Source of the DNA: Tolypothrix brevis GSE-NOS-MK-07-07A
GTDB lineage: Bacteria > Cyanobacteriota > Cyanobacteriia > Cyanobacteriales > Nostocaceae
Length of the DNA: 64,000 nucleotides
Reading direction: 5' to 3'
Assembly (NCBI GenBank): GCA_019358985.1
Contig: JAHHIJ010000035.1
Location: 19,557-83,556 of the forward strand
Shown: positions 30,896 through 39,257 of the stretch, piece by piece
Numbering within the stretch: the stretch's first letter is position 1
Layout of the letters: each line of letters starts with the position of its first letter
Position numbers and translations under genes: made by a program
The notes under the pieces: model-generated
The model's database searches: none
Told to the model about the DNA's origin: nothing
Seen by the model: only the letters and a program-made list of their open reading frames with translations

Positions 30896-32032
30896 ATGCT
30901 TCCTGCTATTTCTACCATTCCACTTCGGCAAATGGCTAGTGGTGATGTTTTATCGCTACAAGTTTACAAGTTTATTGGCGCTAATGCTGGTAAGAAGGTT
31001 TACATTCAATCTAATCTGCATGGTGCGGAAATTGCTGGTAATGCTGTGATTTATCAGCTTATCGAGTTTTTGTTAATGATAAATGATACCGATTTGGCTG
31101 GGGAAGTTTGGCTGGTTCCTGTTTGTAATCCGATGGGAACTAATGAGCGATCGCATGTTTTTTCTTCTGGTAGATATTGCGTTTATGAAGCGAAGGATTG
31201 GAATCGCATTTTTTGGGATTATGAAAAGGCAACTGATGATTTAATCGCTTTTGCTAAATCTCAACTTGATTTTGATATTCAGGTTGTCAGACAGAATTAT
31301 CTGGGCAGTATCAAGGGTAAGTTTGAAGAACTTTTAGATAAAATTAATTCTCCTAGTAGCGTACCCTATACTGAGCGGTTCCGCTATCATTTACAATCTC
31401 TCAGTTTAGATGCAGACTACTTGATTGATTTACACACTGCTTCTAATCAAGGCATAAATTACCTTTATTATTTCCGAAATCGTGAAGAAAGCGCCAAATA
31501 CTTTTTACTGAAAGACGGATTTTTACTTGACAAATACGATGGTGATGCTTTTGATGAAGCGTTTATTAAACCTTGGTTAGCATTGGAAGATTGTTTTCAA
31601 CAACTTGGTAGAGAAGTTAAGTTTGATGTGGAAGCTTGGACACTGGAACTGGGTACGGGAATGCAGATGATTCCTGATTCAGTTGCTAAAGGTGTATGTG
31701 GTGTGAAAAATTATTTAATTAAAAAAGGCGTTTTGCAACTTGATTTGACTGTGGATGAAAGCATTTATCAGGAAATGTGTTTTCGAGCTAGCAGTAATGT
31801 GCTAAAATATTACGCTTCCTGGGGGGGAATGATTCAATCAAGGGTTGAATTGGGTAGTGAAGTCAAAGCTGGAGAACGACTTTATCAAATTCTCAGTTTT
31901 AATAAAGAGGCTAAGTTACCTGTTGTTGTTGATGTGTGCTGCGAACAAGATGGATTAGTTTATGATGTTTCCAGCAATCAAGCTGTGAATGAAGGTGAGT
32001 TTGTGATGGGAGTTATCGAAATGAGGAGTTAG
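30896..32032 (+). CDS. Succinylglutamate desuccinylase/aspartoacylase family zinc hydrolase
   Basis: 378 residues of the M14-like AstE/AspA family. Zinc ligands: His and Glu in VYIQSNLHGAEIAGNAV and His in YLIDLHTASNQG; catalytic Glu likely in WTLELGTGMQM. A C-terminal beta domain starts about residue 300 (YASWGGMIQSRVELGSEVKA). Substrates of related proteins are N-acylated amino acids or other amides; nothing beside it tells which. The stop codon overlaps the hairpin at 32031-32064. Confidence 0.82.
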   Translation: MLPAISTIPLRQMASGDVLSLQVYKFIGANAGKKVYIQSNLHGAEIAGNAVIYQLIEFLLMINDTDLAGEVWLVPVCNPMGTNERSHVFSSGRYCVYEAKDWNRIFWDYEKATDDLIAFAKSQLDFDIQVVRQNYLGSIKGKFEELLDKINSPSSVPYTERFRYHLQSLSLDADYLIDLHTASNQGINYLYYFRNREESAKYFLLKDGFLLDKYDGDAFDEAFIKPWLALEDCFQQLGREVKFDVEAWTLELGTGMQMIPDSVAKGVCGVKNYLIKKGVLQLDLTVDESIYQEMCFRASSNVLKYYASWGGMIQSRVELGSEVKAGERLYQILSFNKEAKLPVVVDVCCEQDGLVYDVSSNQAVNEGEFVMGVIEMRS

Positions 32033-32064
32033 ATTCCCGACAACTTATGCGAAGTCGGGAATCT
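32031..32064 (+). terminator. Hairpin at the end of the AstE-like gene
   Basis: AGATTCCCGAC and GTCGGGAATCT make an 11-pair stem with loop AACTTATGCGAA. It overlaps the TAG stop; there is no T-run, so it may instead be a repeat. Confidence 0.45.
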
Positions 32065-32333
32065 GAACACAAAATTGCCTCAAACTTCTAAACCTAATTG
32101 GTCATAGCCTGCAATAATTGAATGAGAGCGATCGCACCGTACCACCAGCGGCTAGCTGCACTAGTCAGAATTCCCAGAGCGTTTTGGTTCTCCTAATATC
32201 TTTTATGACATTATGCTCCGAAAAATATAATTAGTAGTAAATTAAACTTAAGTAAAGGCAATTGTCTAAATTTTCAGGGTGATTTTATGTTTGTTTTGTC
32301 TGTAAAAAAATTAACTTATCATATATATAAATT
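32065..32333. other. AT-rich leader of era
   Basis: About 270 bases without a gene that I can support. It contains one GCGATCGC site near 32130 and ends in an ATATATAAATT stretch next to the era ATG, with no Shine-Dalgarno sequence. Confidence 0.4.
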
Positions 32334-33308
32334 ATGACGGTGGAGCCAAAGGTGAAAAGTATTGATAATTATACCTTATCTTTTTTAAGAGAAGTAACTG
32401 TACCTCAGGCTCCTCCTGAGTTCAAATCGGGTTTTATCGGCATTATTGGTCGTCCAAATGTCGGTAAATCTACGTTGATGAATCAATTAGTTGGGCAGAA
32501 AATAGCCATAACTTCTCCAGTAGCGCAAACTACACGCAATCGTTTGCGAGGCATTTTAACAACACCAGAAGCGCAGTTAATATTTGTTGATACACCAGGA
32601 ATTCACAAACCCCATCACCAATTAGGGGAAGTGCTGGTGAGAAATGCGAAAATTGCCATTGAATCTGTGGATGTAGTGCTGTTTGTGGTGGATGGCTCGA
32701 CAAGTTGTGGTACAGGCGATCGCTATATTGCCGATTTACTGATTAAAAGCGAAACACCAGTAATTTTGGGTGTAAACAAAAGTGATCAACAACCGAAAGA
32801 TTCTCAAGTTATAGACGATAGTTACAGTGAATTAGCACAATCTTTTGAATGGCAAACAGTAAAATTTTCCGCCAAAACAGGGACGGGATTGCCAGAACTG
32901 CAACATTTATTAATTGAAGATTTAGAAATTGGACCTTTCTACTATCCACCCGACTTGGTAACTGACCAACCGGAACGCTTTATTATGGGAGAATTAATTC
33001 GAGAACAAATTTTGTTGTTAACTCGTGAGGAAGTTCCCCATTCGGTAGCGATCGCGATCGAGAAAGTGGAAGAAACACCAGCTATAACTCGTGTACTCGC
33101 AACCATCAACGTTGAACGAGATTCCCAAAAAGGCATTCTCATCGGCAAAGGTGGAGCTATGCTCAAAGCTATAGGTAGTGAAGCTCGCGAACAAATTCAA
33201 AAGTTAATCGCCGGCAAAGTCTATCTAGAATTGTTTGTCAAAGTGCAACCAAAGTGGCGTCAGTCTCGCGTCAGTTTGGCAGAACTGGGTTATCGCGTGG
33301 AAGAATAA
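32334..33308 (+). CDS. era: GTPase Era
   Basis: Ribosome-biogenesis GTPase that binds the 3' end of 16S rRNA. 324 residues: G1 GIIGRPNVGKSTLMNQLVG, G2 Thr in PVAQTTRNRLRGIL, G3 FVDTPGIHKP, G4 GVNKSD, G5 SAKTGTGLPEL. The KH domain at the C-terminus has GILIGKGGAMLKAIG and ELFVKVQPKWRQ. An N-terminal extension of about 30 residues before the G domain is usual in cyanobacteria. Confidence 0.96.
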   Translation: MTVEPKVKSIDNYTLSFLREVTVPQAPPEFKSGFIGIIGRPNVGKSTLMNQLVGQKIAITSPVAQTTRNRLRGILTTPEAQLIFVDTPGIHKPHHQLGEVLVRNAKIAIESVDVVLFVVDGSTSCGTGDRYIADLLIKSETPVILGVNKSDQQPKDSQVIDDSYSELAQSFEWQTVKFSAKTGTGLPELQHLLIEDLEIGPFYYPPDLVTDQPERFIMGELIREQILLLTREEVPHSVAIAIEKVEETPAITRVLATINVERDSQKGILIGKGGAMLKAIGSEAREQIQKLIAGKVYLELFVKVQPKWRQSRVSLAELGYRVEE

Positions 33309-33416
33309 GAAGTTAGTCAATAGTCATTAGTCCATAGTCCATAGTCAATCATTAATGACTATTAACTATTAATTATTGACTGTTGACTGTTGATTGTTGA
33401 CTATTGACTAAATAAA
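33309..33416. repeat. Heptad repeats (TAGTCAT/TTGACTA type)
   Basis: Units of seven bases (AGTCAAT, AGTCATT, AGTCCAT, then TTGACTG, TTGATTG, TTGACTA) fill the whole gap. The first half is nearly the reverse complement of the second, so the RNA could form a long weak hairpin. STRR class. Confidence 0.75.
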
Positions 33417-34094
33417 ATGTCTTCAAATACAGTCTCTGCGTTTAATCTGCCCACCGATGCTGCACCTTTACGGGTGTTAATTGTTGAGGATGATCCGATG
33501 ATGCAACTCGGATTAGAGCAGTCGTTAATGGGTCATCCTCAGTTGGAAATCGTCGGACAAGCGGAAGATGGTTATTTAGGTGTGCAAGCTGCACTGAAAC
33601 TCAAACCTGATTTGGTGGTAATGGATATTGGTTTACCGCGATTGGATGGAATTGCGGCAACACAACAAATCAAAGCAGCATTACCACAAACCCATGTAGT
33701 AATGTTGACATCTCACAAAACAGAAACAGAAATAATTGCTGCGTTATCAAGTGGTGCTGATGCTTATTGTATCAAAGGGGCGAGTGTAGAGCGGTTGTTG
33801 AATGCGATCGCAGCTGCGGTTGAAGGTGCAGCTTATCTCGATCCGCAAATTGCCAGACAAGTAATTGAAAATCTTAAACCTCCTACCCCCACAGGTAATA
33901 CAGCAAATTTATCAGGACGGGAGTTAGAAGTTTTGAAGTTGATGGTAGACGGATTAAGCAATCCCCAAATTGCCGAAAGACTCTATCTCAGTCCCAACAC
34001 GGTGAAAACTCACGTCCGAGGGATTATGAACAAATTAGCAGTTGACGATCGCGTACAAGCAGCAGTTGTTGCCCTGCGTTCTGGGTTGGTGTAA
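33417..34094 (+). CDS. NarL/FixJ-type response regulator
   Basis: 225 residues. Receiver domain with acidic pair LIVEDDPMM, phosphoacceptor Asp in LVVMDIGLPRLDG (about residue 70), Ser/Thr in VVMLTSHKTE and Lys in DAYCIKGAS. After a short linker, a LuxR HTH: LSGRELEVLKLMVDGLSNPQ, VKTHVRGIMNKLAVDDR. No histidine kinase is adjacent, so it is an orphan regulator. The gap to era holds only the heptad repeats. Confidence 0.93.
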   Translation: MSSNTVSAFNLPTDAAPLRVLIVEDDPMMQLGLEQSLMGHPQLEIVGQAEDGYLGVQAALKLKPDLVVMDIGLPRLDGIAATQQIKAALPQTHVVMLTSHKTETEIIAALSSGADAYCIKGASVERLLNAIAAAVEGAAYLDPQIARQVIENLKPPTPTGNTANLSGRELEVLKLMVDGLSNPQIAERLYLSPNTVKTHVRGIMNKLAVDDRVQAAVVALRSGLV

Positions 34095-34177
34095 TTAAAA
34101 GAAAGTGCGCTGCACTACTCTAAAACTTTCGATTAAACTAAGCTTATGACAAGGTTGCAGGTTGATCCCATTGCTCT

Positions 34178-34387
34178 ATGCCCGAAATTATCGAGATTCC
34201 CATTGAACTGACCCGATTCCAGCTTCCCCAAGCGGTTCAAGCACGCTTGCAATTTCTACTGGATTGTCAAGATGAAGGAAATACGCTGTCTCAGGCAGAG
34301 CGACAGGAAGCGGAGGGACTTGTTGAACTAGCAGAATTCTTATCCTTATTGCGTTTGCGCTCAACACGAGTGATGAAGCAAGCCTAA
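34178..34387 (+). CDS. Conserved small protein paired with an HNH endonuclease remnant
   Basis: 69 residues, MPEIIEIPIELTRFQLPQAV. No named domain recognised, predicted mainly helical with a Leu/Glu-rich core. I recall such short genes directly before HNH endonuclease genes in cyanobacteria, and here the HNH start (ATG 34388) follows its stop at once. The partner is cut short, so this gene may be a leftover of a two-gene unit. Confidence 0.6.
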   Translation: MPEIIEIPIELTRFQLPQAVQARLQFLLDCQDEGNTLSQAERQEAEGLVELAEFLSLLRLRSTRVMKQA

Positions 34388-34456
34388 ATGACAACGATTC
34401 CAGCTTCTCTTCGTCGATTGGTGATTCAAAGAGCCGACAATCGCTACCACCATTAG
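34388..34456 (+). pseudogene. HNH endonuclease, 5' remnant
   Basis: Reads MTTIPASLRRLVIQRADNRY then HH and stop. The string IPASLRRLVIQRADNR is the usual start of cyanobacterial HNH endonucleases (normally followed by CEYC and the HNH core). The HNH core is missing; the sequence then runs straight into the 3' end of hicB on the other strand (its stop is at 34453), so a deletion joined the two. Confidence 0.7.
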
Positions 34457-34671
34457 GCAACCTGAAGCGTCCTGGGTTCAGGGATAGGTTCACCTTCTGC
34501 TTGCCAAGCTTCCAAGTACATTTCAATAACTTCTTCACCGTTATGAATTGCTTCCTCACGATTTTTGCCATGAGTGCAAGGCATCACAACAAGATCGGCA
34601 AACTCTGGGATCGTGACTAGGAAAAGCTGATCTTCATCAGACCATTGAACAATCATGCTGTACCGATTCAT
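34453..34671 (-). CDS. hicB: HicB-type antitoxin
   Basis: 72 residues, MNRYSMIVQWSDEDQLFLVT then IPEFADLVVMPCTHG and a tail EMYLEAWQAEGEPIPEP: the partial RNase-H-like fold of HicB. No DNA-binding tail is present. Its ATG overlaps the end of hicA (ATGA type, four bases), so translation is coupled. It is third in a hicB-like, hicA, hicB order. Confidence 0.85.
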   Translation of the reverse strand: MNRYSMIVQWSDEDQLFLVTIPEFADLVVMPCTHGKNREEAIHNGEEVIEMYLEAWQAEGEPIPEPRTLQVA

Positions 34672-34892
34672 GAATCCTCGTCCTCCCTTAACTCTTCCAG
34701 TCCAGTAAGTAACTTTGCTAGTTGTTTTTCTAGGTAGAGTGGCACATCATCTCCATCCTTGCCTGAGATTGTCAGTGTTTTTCCCAGCAGAGGATGTCGC
34801 CAACGCTCATGGCTACCCTTACCGCGCTTGGGCAAGTAAACAAATCCTTCACGCGCAATCTGAGATTTCAACTCTCGAATCTTCCTGGGCAT
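34668..34892 (-). CDS. hicA: HicA mRNA interferase toxin
   Basis: 74 residues, MPRKIRELKSQIAREGFVYL, with the catalytic His in RGKGSHERWRHP and the core TLTISGKDGDDVPLYLEKQL. Double-stranded RNA-binding fold; cleaves mRNA when HicB is lost. It lies between two HicB-type genes, one upstream (18 bases away) and one overlapping downstream. Confidence 0.88.
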   Translation of the reverse strand: MPRKIRELKSQIAREGFVYLPKRGKGSHERWRHPLLGKTLTISGKDGDDVPLYLEKQLAKLLTGLEELREDEDS

Positions 34893-34910
34893 GGATATTG
34901 TTTTGGTGTT

Positions 34911-35084
34911 CTAGTCAAGAATGTCCTTACCGAAGACTTCGATATAACAAGCAATTGCCGACTTCACATCGGCTAAGGCTTCTTCATAGGTATCACCCTG
35001 ACCAACAACTGCTCCCACAACACCAACTGGGTAGGCAACATACCCATCTGAATGCTTTTCAATAATGATTTTAAATTGCTTCAT
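34911..35084 (-). CDS. Second HicB-like antitoxin, upstream of hicA
   Basis: 57 residues: MKQFKIIIEKHSDGYVAYPV, then GQGDTYEEALADVKSAI and YIEVFGKDILD. HicB half-fold (swapped beta-alpha-beta) without a DNA-binding extension. 174 bases, frame complete. It sits 18 bases before hicA on the same strand, so hicA has an antitoxin on each side. Confidence 0.78.
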   Translation of the reverse strand: MKQFKIIIEKHSDGYVAYPVGVVGAVVGQGDTYEEALADVKSAIACYIEVFGKDILD

Positions 35085-35250
35085 GGGCTTCTCATCGCAA
35101 GAGCATCAACGCTCAGTTCGGCTTGAATGTTATTTGGCTAGAATCAATTCCCCCCATATTCTCACACACATCCGTTTTAATCGCCTCCCGCGCTTTGTAA
35201 ATTTTTTTTTGGCACACTAGAATATATGCCTAATCATTTTTCATCCTACT

Positions 35251-36399
35251 TTGTCTACTCAAACTTCTAATTCATTATTTACTCTAACGATCGCACCTGC
35301 AAAAGTCATCCGTGGTGTGGGAGCGTTGACGAATTGCGGTGAAGCAATTTCTCGTTTGGGAAATCGTCCGCTGATTTTGGGAGGCGATCGCACTCTCGCT
35401 TTGATTCAAACTCATTTACAACCGATTTTACAGCAATTGCAGGTTGCTCAAGCATCTTACGGTGCAGATTGTTGTGAAGCTAGTTTAAAATCTTTACACT
35501 CTTCAGCTACATTACATCAAGCTGATGTAATTATCGGTGTTGGTGGTGGTAAAGCGCTGGATACAGCGAAGTTAATCGCGCATCAATTACAGTTGCCTGT
35601 AGTAACAATCCCTACCTCAGGTGCAACTTGTGCGGCTTGGACTGCCCTTTCAAATGTATATTCAGAGACGGGTGCGTTTTTATATGATGTGACGCTTTCT
35701 CAGTGTCCTGATTTATTGATACTCGATTATGACTTAATTGAAACTGCTCCACAACGTACTTTAATCGCGGGAATTGGGGATGCGATCGCTAAATGGTACG
35801 AAGCCTCAGTTAGCAGCGGACACTCAGAACAGACCTTAATTATATCCGCAGTCCAACAAGCGCGGATTTTGCGGGATATTTTGTTTCAAAAGTCAGCCGC
35901 AGCGCTCCAAACCCCAGGAAGCGACATTTGGCGGGAAGTTGTAGATGCTACCATTTTACTCGCTGGGGTAATTGGCGGAATTGGTGGCGCACAATGTCGT
36001 ACAGTTGCGGCACATGCAGTGCATAATGGTTTAACCCACATTTGCAAACACGACAGTATTCACGGCGAAAAGGTCGCTTACGGTATCTTGGTGCAACTAC
36101 GCTTAGAAGAAATGGTACAAGGAAATCAACTAGCTGCTGCCGCAAGACAACAGTTGCTGAAATTCTATACAGAAATTGGGTTGCCGCAAAAGTTGAGCGA
36201 TTTAGGATTGGGCAACATCACTTTAGGTGAGTTGCAAACAGCGGCAGAAATTGCTACTTCGCCTAATTCTGACATCCATCGGCTACCATTTAAAGTGGTA
36301 TCAGAACAGTTGATGGCGGCGATGGTTTCCACCACTGCACCAATAGATACTACAGCATTGCGGGTATCAAGAAGGGGAATTGACGAGGTTCAGGAATGA
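35251..36399 (+). CDS. Iron-containing alcohol dehydrogenase family protein
   Basis: 382 residues from TTG 35251. NAD-binding GGDRTLALI and the GGGKALDTAKLIA block, with DVIIGVGGGKALD; metal ligands expected from Asp in GIGDAIAKWYE, His in VAAHAVHNGLTH and His in SIHGEKVAYG. Closest style is glycerol dehydrogenase (GldA); the substrate is not fixed. It overlaps the following aminotransferase by four bases (ATGA), so both are cotranscribed, perhaps for an alcohol/keto and amino conversion. Confidence 0.87.
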   Translation: MSTQTSNSLFTLTIAPAKVIRGVGALTNCGEAISRLGNRPLILGGDRTLALIQTHLQPILQQLQVAQASYGADCCEASLKSLHSSATLHQADVIIGVGGGKALDTAKLIAHQLQLPVVTIPTSGATCAAWTALSNVYSETGAFLYDVTLSQCPDLLILDYDLIETAPQRTLIAGIGDAIAKWYEASVSSGHSEQTLIISAVQQARILRDILFQKSAAALQTPGSDIWREVVDATILLAGVIGGIGGAQCRTVAAHAVHNGLTHICKHDSIHGEKVAYGILVQLRLEEMVQGNQLAAAARQQLLKFYTEIGLPQKLSDLGLGNITLGELQTAAEIATSPNSDIHRLPFKVVSEQLMAAMVSTTAPIDTTALRVSRRGIDEVQE

Positions 36400-37601
36400 A
36401 TTTGGATTGGATTGTCCCGGCAGAACGTATACAAAAACTACCACCTTACGTATTTGCACGGTTAGATGAACTGAAAGCGAAAGCGCGAGAACAAGGATTA
36501 GATTTGATTGATTTGGGCATGGGAAACCCCGATGGTGCGACGCCGCAACCAGTTGTAGAAGCCGCGATCGCTGCTTTGCAAAACCCCGCCAATCACGGTT
36601 ATCCACCGTTTGAAGGGACTGCGAGCTTTCGCACCAGCATTACTAATTGGTATCATCGTCGCTATGGTGTAACTCTCGATCCTGATAGCGAAGCTTTGCC
36701 GCTACTTGGCTCTAAAGAGGGATTGACACATTTAGCGATCGCCTTTATAAATCCTGGTGATTTAGTTTTGGTTCCTTCTCCCGCTTATCCCGCACATTTT
36801 CGCGGACCGGCGATCGCTGGAGGCAAAGTCCACAGCTTAATTCTCAAACCGGAAAATGACTGGTTGATTGATTTAGGAGCAATTCCCGATGATGTTGCTC
36901 AAAGCGCGAAAATGCTGTATTTCAATTATCCCAGCAATCCCACCGCTGCCACTGCCCCCCGCGAATTCTTTGAGGAAATCGTCGCCTTCGCCCGGAAACA
37001 TGAAATTATTCTCGTACACGATTTATGTTATGCTGAGTTGGCTTTTGATGGCTATCAACCCACAAGTTTGTTAGAAATTCCCGGTGCCAAAGAAATCGGT
37101 GTAGAGTTTCACACCCTTTCTAAAACTTATAATATGGCAGGTTGGCGCGTCGGTTTTGTGGTGGGAAATCGCCATGTAATTCAAGGTTTGCGGACATTGA
37201 AAACCAATCTTGATTATGGCATCTTTGCAGCTTTGCAAACTGCGGCGGAAACAGCTTTACAACTGCCTGATGTATACTTGCATGAAGTCCAGCAACGCTA
37301 TCGTACCCGTCGCGACTTTTTGATTCAAGAGTTAGGAAAGTTAGGTTGGGATATTCCCAAAACCAAAGCGACGATGTATCTGTGGATTCCGTGTCCTGAA
37401 GGTATCGGTTCAACAGATTTCGCGTTGAATGTATTGCAGCAAACTGGTGTGGTAGTGACACCAGGTAACGCTTTCGGCATTGCTGGTGAAGGATATGTGC
37501 GGATTAGCTTGATTGCGAATTGCGATCGCTTAGGTGAAGCTATGCGACGTTTTCAACAAGCCGGTATTCGCTATCAAAGCGAGGTTGTTGTCTCTGGTTA
37601 A
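36396..37601 (+). CDS. Class I/II aminotransferase (alanine/aspartate type)
   Basis: 401 residues of the PLP fold-type I group (COG0436). LDLIDLGMGNPDGATP, LGSKEGLTHLAIAF, YFNYPSNPTAATAP, the Asp/Tyr pair VHDLCYAELAFDG and the PLP Lys in FHTLSKTYNMAGWR. The C-terminus has GYVRISLIANCDRL with the carboxylate-binding Arg. LL-diaminopimelate aminotransferase-like or alanine/valine type; the acceptor cannot be fixed. ATGA coupling with the upstream dehydrogenase. Its stop TAA abuts a repeat element. Confidence 0.9.
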   Translation: MNLDWIVPAERIQKLPPYVFARLDELKAKAREQGLDLIDLGMGNPDGATPQPVVEAAIAALQNPANHGYPPFEGTASFRTSITNWYHRRYGVTLDPDSEALPLLGSKEGLTHLAIAFINPGDLVLVPSPAYPAHFRGPAIAGGKVHSLILKPENDWLIDLGAIPDDVAQSAKMLYFNYPSNPTAATAPREFFEEIVAFARKHEIILVHDLCYAELAFDGYQPTSLLEIPGAKEIGVEFHTLSKTYNMAGWRVGFVVGNRHVIQGLRTLKTNLDYGIFAALQTAAETALQLPDVYLHEVQQRYRTRRDFLIQELGKLGWDIPKTKATMYLWIPCPEGIGSTDFALNVLQQTGVVVTPGNAFGIAGEGYVRISLIANCDRLGEAMRRFQQAGIRYQSEVVVSG

Positions 37602-37671
37602 TTATGCCTTGCCCGAAACCCTTGTAGAGACGTAGCAGTGCTACGTCTCTACGTCTTTTATGGAGATGTCT
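37600..37671. repeat. AGACAT-ended element, TAGCAGTGCTA core, inverted copy
   Basis: Reads TTATGCCTTGCCCGAAACCC, palindrome at 37624-37652, then TGGAGATGTCT. The first bases meet the aminotransferase stop and the last 12 supply the ATG of the truncated higB. Confidence 0.8.
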
Positions 37672-37824
37672 CATATCTATCAGCCTAAAAAGCCTAAACT
37701 TCACCAGCTAAAAGGTAATCGAAAAAGCGAATGGTCAATAGCAGTATCTGGTAATTGGCATGTAACCTTTGAATTTGAAAACGGCAATGCTTACGTTGTT
37801 AATTACGAAGATTACCACTCTTAG
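37660..37824 (+). pseudogene. HigB-type toxin, N-terminally truncated
   Basis: 54 residues, reading KPKLHQLKGNRKSEWSIAVS then GNWHVTFEFENGNAYVVNYE: the C-terminal half of a HigB/RelE-fold mRNA interferase (normally about 90-100 residues). The first four codons (MEMS) come from the repeat element that ends at 37671, so the gene lost its N-terminus at the element. Core toxin residues of the C-terminal half remain. Followed by higA with an eight-base gap. Confidence 0.7.
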
Positions 37825-37832
37825 TAAAAATT

Positions 37833-38132
37833 ATGACAAATAAAAGAAAACCAAGACACCCCGGTGCTTTGATTAAGAGGCAATATCTAGAACCTTTAGA
37901 AATGACTAATACTCAACTTGCTGAAATTTTAGGTGTTTCACGTAAAACCGTTTCCGAAATTGTTAACGAACAAGCTAGTGTTTCTCCCATTATGGCGCTT
38001 CGTTTAGCAAAGGCTTTTCAAACGACTCCGGAACTTTGGTTAAATCTCCAACAAAAATATGACCTCTGGAATGCTGCACAAGAATCTGAAATATTGAATA
38101 AAATATCTCCTATCAATTTACAGGCTTGCTAA
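37833..38132 (+). CDS. higA: HigA-type antitoxin (XRE family)
   Basis: 99 residues. HTH region MTNTQLAEILGVSRKTVSEI and VNEQASVSPIMALRLAKAF, after the HigA start RKPRHPGALIKRQYLEPLE. C-terminal QTTPELWLNLQQKYDLWNA is the toxin-facing helix. It normally binds the higBA promoter; here the toxin is truncated, so the gene may be a relic or regulator. Confidence 0.9.
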   Translation: MTNKRKPRHPGALIKRQYLEPLEMTNTQLAEILGVSRKTVSEIVNEQASVSPIMALRLAKAFQTTPELWLNLQQKYDLWNAAQESEILNKISPINLQAC

Positions 38133-38148
38133 ATAGCCATTTTGATAA

Positions 38149-38302
38149 CTCTTGTGCTTGCTCAAAACCTCTATCGCACCATAGTATTATTGTACTATAT
38201 TTGTGGAATTTACCCCTGCATGATTGCATCTAACAACAAACCTGCATCAAAACGAATCGGATCTGTACAAGGTAGGTTCGTTTCTGATTGTACCTGAGCG
38301 AT
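38149..38302. repeat. 154-bp direct repeat, left copy
   Basis: Matches 39258-39411 at a fixed offset of 1,109 bases with two mismatches. It contains a duplicate of the 3' end of the DUF1611 gene (equivalent to 39319-39411) plus its downstream sequence. The copy is interrupted right after GCGAT by another repeat (38303-38350). Confidence 0.9.
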
Positions 38303-38350
38303 GCCTTCTCTTCGAGAGGCTCCGCCAACGGCGCTACGTAGAGCGTAGAT
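38303..38350. repeat. Small repeat inserted in a GCGATCGC site
   Basis: TCTTCGAGAGGCTCCGCC then GGCGCTACGTAGAGCG, a dispersed Nostocales repeat type. It splits GCGAT^CGCC, leaving GAT on both sides (GAT possibly a short target duplication). Confidence 0.6.
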
Positions 38351-38373
38351 CGCCCTTTGTTTTACAAGGTGAA

Positions 38374-38808
38374 TTAAGAGTAAAGTCTATGATCTGGATC
38401 TAACCAAACAATGTAAAAGATGTTTTCGATAAAGAATCCATGAACTCTACCATACTCGTTTGATGAAAGTTGAAACTGATATGGTGTATCCACCAGCTGC
38501 TCTTCATTAGGAAGATCAAAGCAAGTTTCAGTAGTTCTATCCCAGTCTATTGTATGGCATCGCAAACGTTTGGCATTTATAACCGTAATTTCATTAACTG
38601 TCATACTTGACAAATCGCGGAGTCTTTGAATTAGCGCTTCTAAATATCGCGCATCCTTGTTGCTAATCAAAAACTTCTCGTTGTCGTCTTTGAAATACCT
38701 GTAGGAAAAACTAATTCCTTGAGGAGGCTTTACTTTTGTAGGTTTTATTCTAGATAAAGGTGGAGTCTGTTTGGAGTCAAGCTTCTTGATTTTCTTCGGC
38801 TTCGGCAC
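38374..38808 (-). CDS. Partner toxin candidate of the Panacea (DUF4065) protein
   Basis: 144 residues. Basic N-terminus (PKPKKIKKLDSKQ), FSYRYFKDDNEKFLISN, LRCHTIDWDRTTETCFDLP, and a C-terminal block GRVHGFFIENIFYIVWLDPD. I recall this protein next to DUF4065 genes but know no named fold. The ATG lies inside the preceding gene (32-base overlap), so the two are coupled. It ends 4 bp outside the left direct repeat region. Toxin role is inferred from the pairing. Confidence 0.6.
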   Translation of the reverse strand: MPKPKKIKKLDSKQTPPLSRIKPTKVKPPQGISFSYRYFKDDNEKFLISNKDARYLEALIQRLRDLSSMTVNEITVINAKRLRCHTIDWDRTTETCFDLPNEEQLVDTPYQFQLSSNEYGRVHGFFIENIFYIVWLDPDHRLYS

Positions 38809-39250
38809 GAGTTTTGTAATAGTCTTTTATTGATGCTTTAGAAATTATCGCCCTGCAAGGTGCATCCAAAGAAAGATTTCCTCTAGCTTGAATCCAAGGA
38901 TCTTCACGATGAGACATCTGCTCTAGTTCAAAAGCATCGCACCCAAAATAGACTTCTGTCAATTCTTCCAAGAAATCTCGAATTTCTTCAGAAAAATCTG
39001 GTGGTTCAACATCCCTTAAAATAGGTTTCCACCCAAAGTTTTTGTATTCTTGATACAAGGCAGAAATTACAGGTCCATGAATCCATGCTTCAAAATCTTC
39101 ATCAAACAGAGGCTGTCCATAAAGAGCAAGATACCAAGCTTGGGCATAATAAACAAGTTTTTGCAGTTTCAGGTTGCTGATATACGAACCTGTTTCGTTA
39201 GCTAGCCAGATGAAGTAATTGGCGATCGCTGCTGCTGTAATATGAACCAT
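38777..39250 (-). CDS. Panacea (DUF4065/SocA-like) antitoxin
   Basis: 157 residues with the family blocks AIANYFIWLANETGSYISN, LKLQKLVYYAQAWYLAL, FDEDFEAWIHGPVISALYQEY. Panacea proteins are antitoxins with many unrelated toxins; this one leads an operon with the 144-residue protein. The pair and its promoter lie between two 154-bp direct repeats. Confidence 0.85.
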   Translation of the reverse strand: MVHITAAAIANYFIWLANETGSYISNLKLQKLVYYAQAWYLALYGQPLFDEDFEAWIHGPVISALYQEYKNFGWKPILRDVEPPDFSEEIRDFLEELTEVYFGCDAFELEQMSHREDPWIQARGNLSLDAPCRAIISKASIKDYYKTRAEAEENQEA

Positions 39251-39257
39251 AGTTTAC

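Noticed and set aside
38149..38302. A second DUF1611 gene fragment as a separate gene
   Set aside because: It is the left copy of the direct repeat, containing only about 90 bases of the gene end without a start.
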